From: Chrysoporthe austroafricana
Lineage: Eukaryota > Ascomycota > Sordariomycetes > Diaporthales > Cryphonectriaceae
Assembly: GCA_001051155.2 (NCBI GenBank)
Contig: JYIP02000002.1
Coordinates: forward strand, 4,533,583-4,597,582
DNA length: 64,000 nt
Direction of reading: 5' to 3'
Below the pieces are notes generated by a model. That model worked only from the letters and a program-made list of their open reading frames with translations, searched no databases and was not told the DNA's origin. A program made the translations under genes and the position numbers. Of this stretch, positions 59,168 to 64,000 are shown piece after piece. Each line of letters starts with the position of its first letter. The first letter of the stretch is position 1.

Positions 59168-61572
59168 AGCACCCTCAGGGCCTGCCATGTTCTGTGGCCT
59201 CTCTGGGCATCCTGGTGTTCCTGGACATGTCGTCTTGTCTTGTTGTCTGGCTTGGACTCCGACTTTCGTCTCAGGTTTCGGCAGTGGCAATGACCTTGCT
59301 TCGAATCGCGCAAGGAACCCCTCTCCCCTTTAATTGGTTGCAAAGTCGGTCTATTGGCACGGATAACTACATAGCATAACTTGGGGTGACACAGCATCGC
59401 AGCGGCGTTCGGCGGAGGGGCGCAGCATCTTAACGCACTCGAGTCGTTCAGTCAGCCTCGTCTTTTTGTTGTTTTTTTTTTTCCCACCCTTCTGTTTTGG
59501 GCGTTTGCTTAGACTTTGGGCGACCTGGAGAAATTATTTCCACTACCTAGGTACTGCAAGCTAGGTGGACAAATCTGCGGAGGCGATGCAGAGGAAATTA
59601 GATACCAATGCTTCTCTATCTCTAATTCAGGCCTGAGTCACGAACGTTGCCCTGAGACAAACTTAGAAATGCTGCCCTGAGAAGCGCACCCCGAACGTCA
59701 TTCAGCACAGCCGCGCAAATTTAGTGCGCCCACCCCCCCTGCTCCCACGATGGGACGTTCTATTCGCCCTACGTGTGATGGTGTGATGCACTGATGGAGA
59801 TCGGTATCTGTGGGACAAGCTCGCGAGCCGCGAACACCCCACCACGACCCAAGATCCAGGCCACCGTCGTTCTGAGCAAAAGCACGAAAAAGAAAAAGTA
59901 ATTTTGGCCCCCAGGGGATTGGTTTGCGTGGGCGCGCGCATCTGGACTATTGGAATTGGAGCTGCGCCGCGCCCACTATTGGGTTCGCATGTCAGAATCC
60001 ATCCAGCCGCCGCAACGCGACGTTCGCGATATATCCCCACCACCACCCCACACCCTCACAACAAACGAACACAGGCCTCCGTCCCTCCCACACACATACT
60101 CACACACACTCTCTCTCTCTGTGTGTGTGTGGCCCGCCACAAATACGATTTCTGTCTCTGCAGCGAGAGCCAACGAACAGCCGACGGCCGGGGCAGATCT
60201 GTGGCGCGCCACCCCCCCCCCGGCCCCTGGCCCTGGCGGCGAGCTGCTGAACGGTTGGCTAGGGCGAGATGGACGGGGCGCCGGTGGGTCATCCCAAGCT
60301 TAATTTCTCTGGCCTTGTGGGCTCTCGGTGGCGGTGGGTGGGCCGCGGTGTGCGAGGCCAGCGGCCAGTCATCCCGCAGAGGGACCGATAGGCGGTGATG
60401 ACGCCTGGAGGGGAATTGGGACGGGAAACAGTACGGGGTTGCTGTGGGTGGGTTCAGTTATTAAGGGCCAAGTCGAATTATGGCCTGTGAGCCAGTGCCG
60501 CGCAGCAGGACCAGGCCGACTGAGACCCTGGTGGTGAGAGAGGTATTCGTCGACGGCATTGAGTTTACTGCTACTCAGCACGCATGCGGTTGCATTCGCA
60601 TCCCCTGGCGAGCCGTGCGAGGTTGCGCCAGAAGGATCTGGGCGGCAGCAGTCAAAGAGAGTCAGTAAGATTGGCTGACGATACCACCTACTATTAGGCC
60701 CTTAGTGCTGCACATGCTCGTATCTCTGCTGCAAGGTCCGTAATCCGGGTAATGCATCGCTGGAGTGACATCAACCAAGATTTTTTTTCCCAGCATAGAT
60801 GGGAGATATCAGCCAAGTTGAGCGGCCGTCGCAGGTACTGCCGCCGGGATTCTCTTCCGTCCATGCGATTGGGCTCCGCGCGCATCTGCCCCAGGGATCC
60901 TCGAGCACGGAGCCGTCCCAGCCAGAGGCTCCATGCGGCGATCTTCCTAGGGTGTCCCAAGGGCCCTCTGGTTTCAACGCTGCAGTGGTTCGTCGAAGCG
61001 ACAGGGTCCGGGCGACGATCCGACGCCCTACGGCGGAGCCCCCTGGGGGACCGAGGCAGCGAGGGCTGGTGGGCTGCTCAGCAGCACGTCCTTTGGCGCC
61101 AGCAGTCCCAGCTGGGCCGGGGCTAATTCGAGACATGCCTGTCAGGACGGCGCGGGCGGAGAGGACTAGGCCCCAAATAGATGGCATCCGAAGGCTTGGG
61201 CGGCCCCGTTCATAACCACCAGGAATGTACCGTTGCCAGCGTGCCAGTGAGCTGTCGCCTGTTCGCATCCCGAGGCCCGCCCTGTAGACGTTTACGTGTA
61301 AGATCAGCTGGCACGACCTGTCACCCTCCGCACAAACTCTGTCGCCTCCTCTGGAGCTGTCACGCAGAGCCACGAACCCGGAATCCTGAGCTCGGAACCG
61401 CGCCGCAGCCTCTCGCGACGAGCATAAGCGCCATCGGTGAACCACAGCCTCCCTCCGCCCTGTCCTGCTGCATTGTCCGACGGGGACCAGCCTACACGAC
61501 ACCGCGGCACGATCTAGAGACGACGAGCGGGCTCCGAGGGCAGGAAGAAGGAGGAGAACGAGAAGAGAAGCA
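59168..61572. other. 2.4-kb GC-rich intergenic region
   Basis: It holds a TC/CA/GT microsatellite (60089-60132). Long chance frames overlap on both strands at 60771-61697 (308 aa minus, 138 aa plus) with no family resemblance. It probably contains the promoter and leader of the next gene. Confidence 0.5.
60089..60132. repeat. CA/CT/GT compound microsatellite
   Basis: CACACA, CTCTCT and GTGTGT runs are contiguous. Confidence 0.9.
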
Positions 61573-64000
61573 ATGTGGGACCGGTTGAGGTCGGCAACGG
61601 GAGGAGGCGTGTCGGCGAGCCCTGACCAGTACCCAGGAGCCAAGACAAGGGCGTCGACCTTCTCCCAGTCGTCGTCGACCTCAGCGGCGCCGGGCAACAG
61701 CTGGCAGCCTCGCTCCTCGGCCCTCGCCGCGCGTCACGGGCCGCCACAGCGGCAGGCGACCCTCGACAGCGTCCCCAACGGCCTTGCTGGCAAGGCCGGC
61801 CCGCCGCCTCCCCGGCCGCCGAGAGACTAGTAAGTTCCCAGACGCAAAGGCTCGAATAAGGAACGGGTGGAGGACCGTCCGGTGCTATGCTACACGGCGG
61901 CCTGGAGACAATCTGCTGACCTCTCTCGCGCCGTCACAGCGAGGCCGCACCCGCGCCCGCCGCCAGGGACCCGTACCAGCAGCGCGGTCCCCAGCAGGGA
62001 TCGCAGACGGTGGCGGCGCCGCCGCCGCAGGCCCAGAACAATGCCTACCGCGACTCCCTCGGCCGACCCGCGTCCTCGGTCTACTCACAGCCCTCGCCCC
62101 TCTACACGGACTTCGGGAGACCTCACGGTGGATCTCGGTACACAACCAGCCCGGGCGAGGTGTCCCCGCCCAGCTCGCCGGAGCTATCTGCGGCCGGTCA
62201 TGCGTACGTACAATACAGACAGTGCAATGCCCCGGGACAGGATGCCGCTAACATGTTATCGTACGTGCCCCTCAGGCCCAACCACGACATCTCTCCGATC
62301 GACGAGGAGTCCGACTTCTTTCCTACGCCTTCGCGGCCCTACCCTGCCCCTTCGAAGCCCGCGTCCAGGGCGTCAGACCACGCCTCACTCCCGTCCCGCC
62401 AGCGGGCGGCCAGCCGGCAGGGCGATCTGGCCGGGGTGCCCGAGGTGCCGTCTCCCAAGTCGCCCGCGGCCTCCACGACGCGGTCGAACATCCCGATGAT
62501 GCGCCGCGAGCGGCGGCAGCAGAAAGAGGCGCAGGCGGCCGCGAACCGGCTCCAGTCGCTGTCCAGGCCGGGGGAGACGCGCGGAGCGGCGGGGGCGCCA
62601 CCGCCACGGGGCATGAGCAGGGACGGGCTCAGGGGCCCGGCGCCGATCGAGCCGAACGTCAGGCCGACGGGCAAGCCCCGGGGCCAGAAGGACCCGCGGT
62701 GGGACCCGATGACGGGGGAGATCGCCAGCGAGCGCGACGGGGGCCGGCCGTCGCAGGTCAAGCCGGTGGAGTTCGCGCGTGGGCTGGGCATCTCCACGGT
62801 GTCGCCGAGCCCGCCGGCGTCCCCCGAGCAGCGGCAGCCGTCGCGGGGCGGGCCCAGGCGGCCGGCGCAGGCCCAGGCGCCCACGAGCCAGACCGACCCG
62901 GCCGCGAGGGCGTTCGTGTCGAGCAGGCCCGGGTGGAAAGGGGCGTCGGGGCGGACGGCGATCGTAGATCCGGTCAAGGACAACCCTGAAGCCGAGCCGC
63001 TCAAGATCCCGCCGAAGAGCACCAAGCGGAGCTCGCCGCGCCTAGCTGAGGGTGAGCAGCAACAACAGGAGCAGCAGCAGCAGCAGCAAGAAGCCGCCGG
63101 TGCCGACGTGCACGATCTCGGTGTCGGCGCTGGAGGGGGAGGGGGAGGGGCTGCTGATGTTACCACGGCTGGCACCCCTATCAGTCCTGAAACCTCAGCG
63201 CGGGAGCCCCAGAGCAAGCAGCAAATAGGAGGAGGTGGCGGTGCAGGGAATAACCCCCTATCCAATTCCACGACCGCCACTGCAAGCACCAGCACCAGTA
63301 CCGCTGCCAGCACCGCTCCCAGCGCCACTATCAGTACCACTGTCGCTACCGCTGCCGCTGCCGCGCCCGCTACCAACAAGAGCAGCCTCGCCAGCACCCT
63401 GCGCAAGATCATCCCATCTTCTGGCCAGAGGCAGAGCCGTATCTTCAGCGGCAGCGCCCTGATCAGCTCGCTCGGTGGAGGCCAGACCCAGACCCAGACC
63501 CACCAGAAACAGCACGCCGGCGCCCAGCAGGGCTACCCCAGCCCGCCGCTCTCTGGTACGGCGACGACGCCCACGCCGTTCTCGTCTCAACAGGGTGGTG
63601 GGCCTGCAGCCGCGATCAATGCGACCACACTCGACGCCGCCCAGATTGATGCAATCGACGCACCCCAGCAGCCACCCCACCGGGCATCGACATTCCCTCT
63701 GACATCCCCCTCCGCCGAGTACCCCTACGAGCACGCACCACCACCACCGCCATTCCCACAGCACCAGCTGCCGCAGCAGAACCACGAGGCAATCCGCAGG
63801 AAGGAGATCGGCAGCGGTCCCCCCTCTGCGGCGCCAGCACGATACGCCTCCGGCGGCCACCACCACCACCAGCCCCACGAGTCGTTCTCGTCCTCCGTCT
63901 ACTCGCGCCCCGACGACGACGCCCCCTACCAGCACCACGCGTACCCCTACCCGACCCAGTTCCCGCCGCAGCCGTCGCGGCAGCCCTCCAACCCGATCCA
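61573..64000 (+). CDS. Long proline/serine-rich disordered protein, 5' part
   Basis: Exons 61573-61829, 61940-62203 and 62276 to the window end; introns 110 and 72 nt (CTAAC branch point in the second) keep frame, and the third exon stays open for over 1.7 kb. The first residues are MWDRLRSATGGG. Conserved-looking islands sit in low complexity: DPYQQRG, YTDFGRP, NHDISPIDEESDFFPTPS, SNIPMMRRERRQQKEAQAA, DPRWDPMTGEI and SSLASTLRKIIPSSG. Poly-Gln (63055-63100), poly-Gly, poly-Ser/Thr/Ala and poly-His tracts are present. There is no enzymatic domain in this part. I do not recognise a named family. It may be a scaffold or regulatory protein; its C-terminal domain lies outside the window. Confidence 0.75.

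Noticed and set aside
60771..61697. 308-aa minus-strand frame in the intergenic region
   Set aside because: Arg/Pro/Gly-rich composition typical of chance frames in GC-rich DNA; it overlaps the start of a better-supported gene and shows no domain.
62339..63412. 357-aa minus-strand frame
   Set aside because: Antisense to the low-complexity third exon of the long disordered protein.
1..64000. CRISPR arrays, rRNA operons, bacterial-type operons
   Set aside because: No spaced direct-repeat array, ribosomal sequence or prokaryotic gene arrangement; the window is eukaryotic nuclear DNA.

Overview
The window is nuclear DNA of a filamentous ascomycete, most likely a Sordariomycete. The genes carry many short introns (about 43-190 nt) with GTRNGT donors and CTRAY-type branch points. 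They include typical filamentous-fungal families: a PPG1-type phosphatase, DDB1, Rieske protein, AA9 LPMO, M28 leucine aminopeptidase, N-terminally extended annexin and a STAND/NLR protein. Genus cannot be resolved from the sequence alone. I rebuilt exon structures by hand from reading frame, splice sites and protein-family continuity. All joined models quoted here keep frame.

Left end (1-4.7 kb): the 3' part of a PPG1-like phosphatase gene, then a large, mostly disordered protein with a C-terminal papain/OTU-like segment. Accessory block (about 5-20 kb): a complete but RIP-like-mutated pogo/Fot1 transposon with TIRs and TA duplication, a RING-finger gene, a free-standing dethiobiotin-synthetase-like gene lacking the usual fungal aminotransferase half, an eroded hypothetical gene, a second truncated pogo copy carrying a small tandem-repeat insertion, an FAD monooxygenase, and a six-exon NLR. 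The NLR has an N-terminal SesB-like alpha/beta-hydrolase, a central NB-ARC domain and C-terminal near-identical 126-bp TPR repeats. It is probably a heterokaryon-incompatibility or immune-type receptor and is the most interesting locus here.

Middle (20.7-47 kb): a secreted PEBP, a secreted Ala/Ser-rich cell-surface-type protein, a 3-kb gene-poor stretch with a diverged 111-bp tandem repeat, the Rieske Fe-S subunit, DDB1, an AA9 LPMO, a PLD-family protein, a secreted M28 aminopeptidase, a secreted aldose 1-epimerase, a small conserved fungal protein and an atypical SDR/epimerase with a palindromic upstream element. Right part (47-64 kb): an M3 oligopeptidase, a secreted Ser/Thr-rich protein, an annexin, a paired C2HC zinc-finger protein and the 5' part of a long low-complexity proline/serine-rich protein cut by the window edge.

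The genes do not form one obvious biosynthetic cluster. Housekeeping genes (phosphatase, Rieske, DDB1, M3 peptidase, annexin) alternate with secreted degradative proteins. Transposon debris, truncated genes and the NLR are concentrated between 5 and 20 kb. No tRNA, rRNA or CRISPR feature was found.
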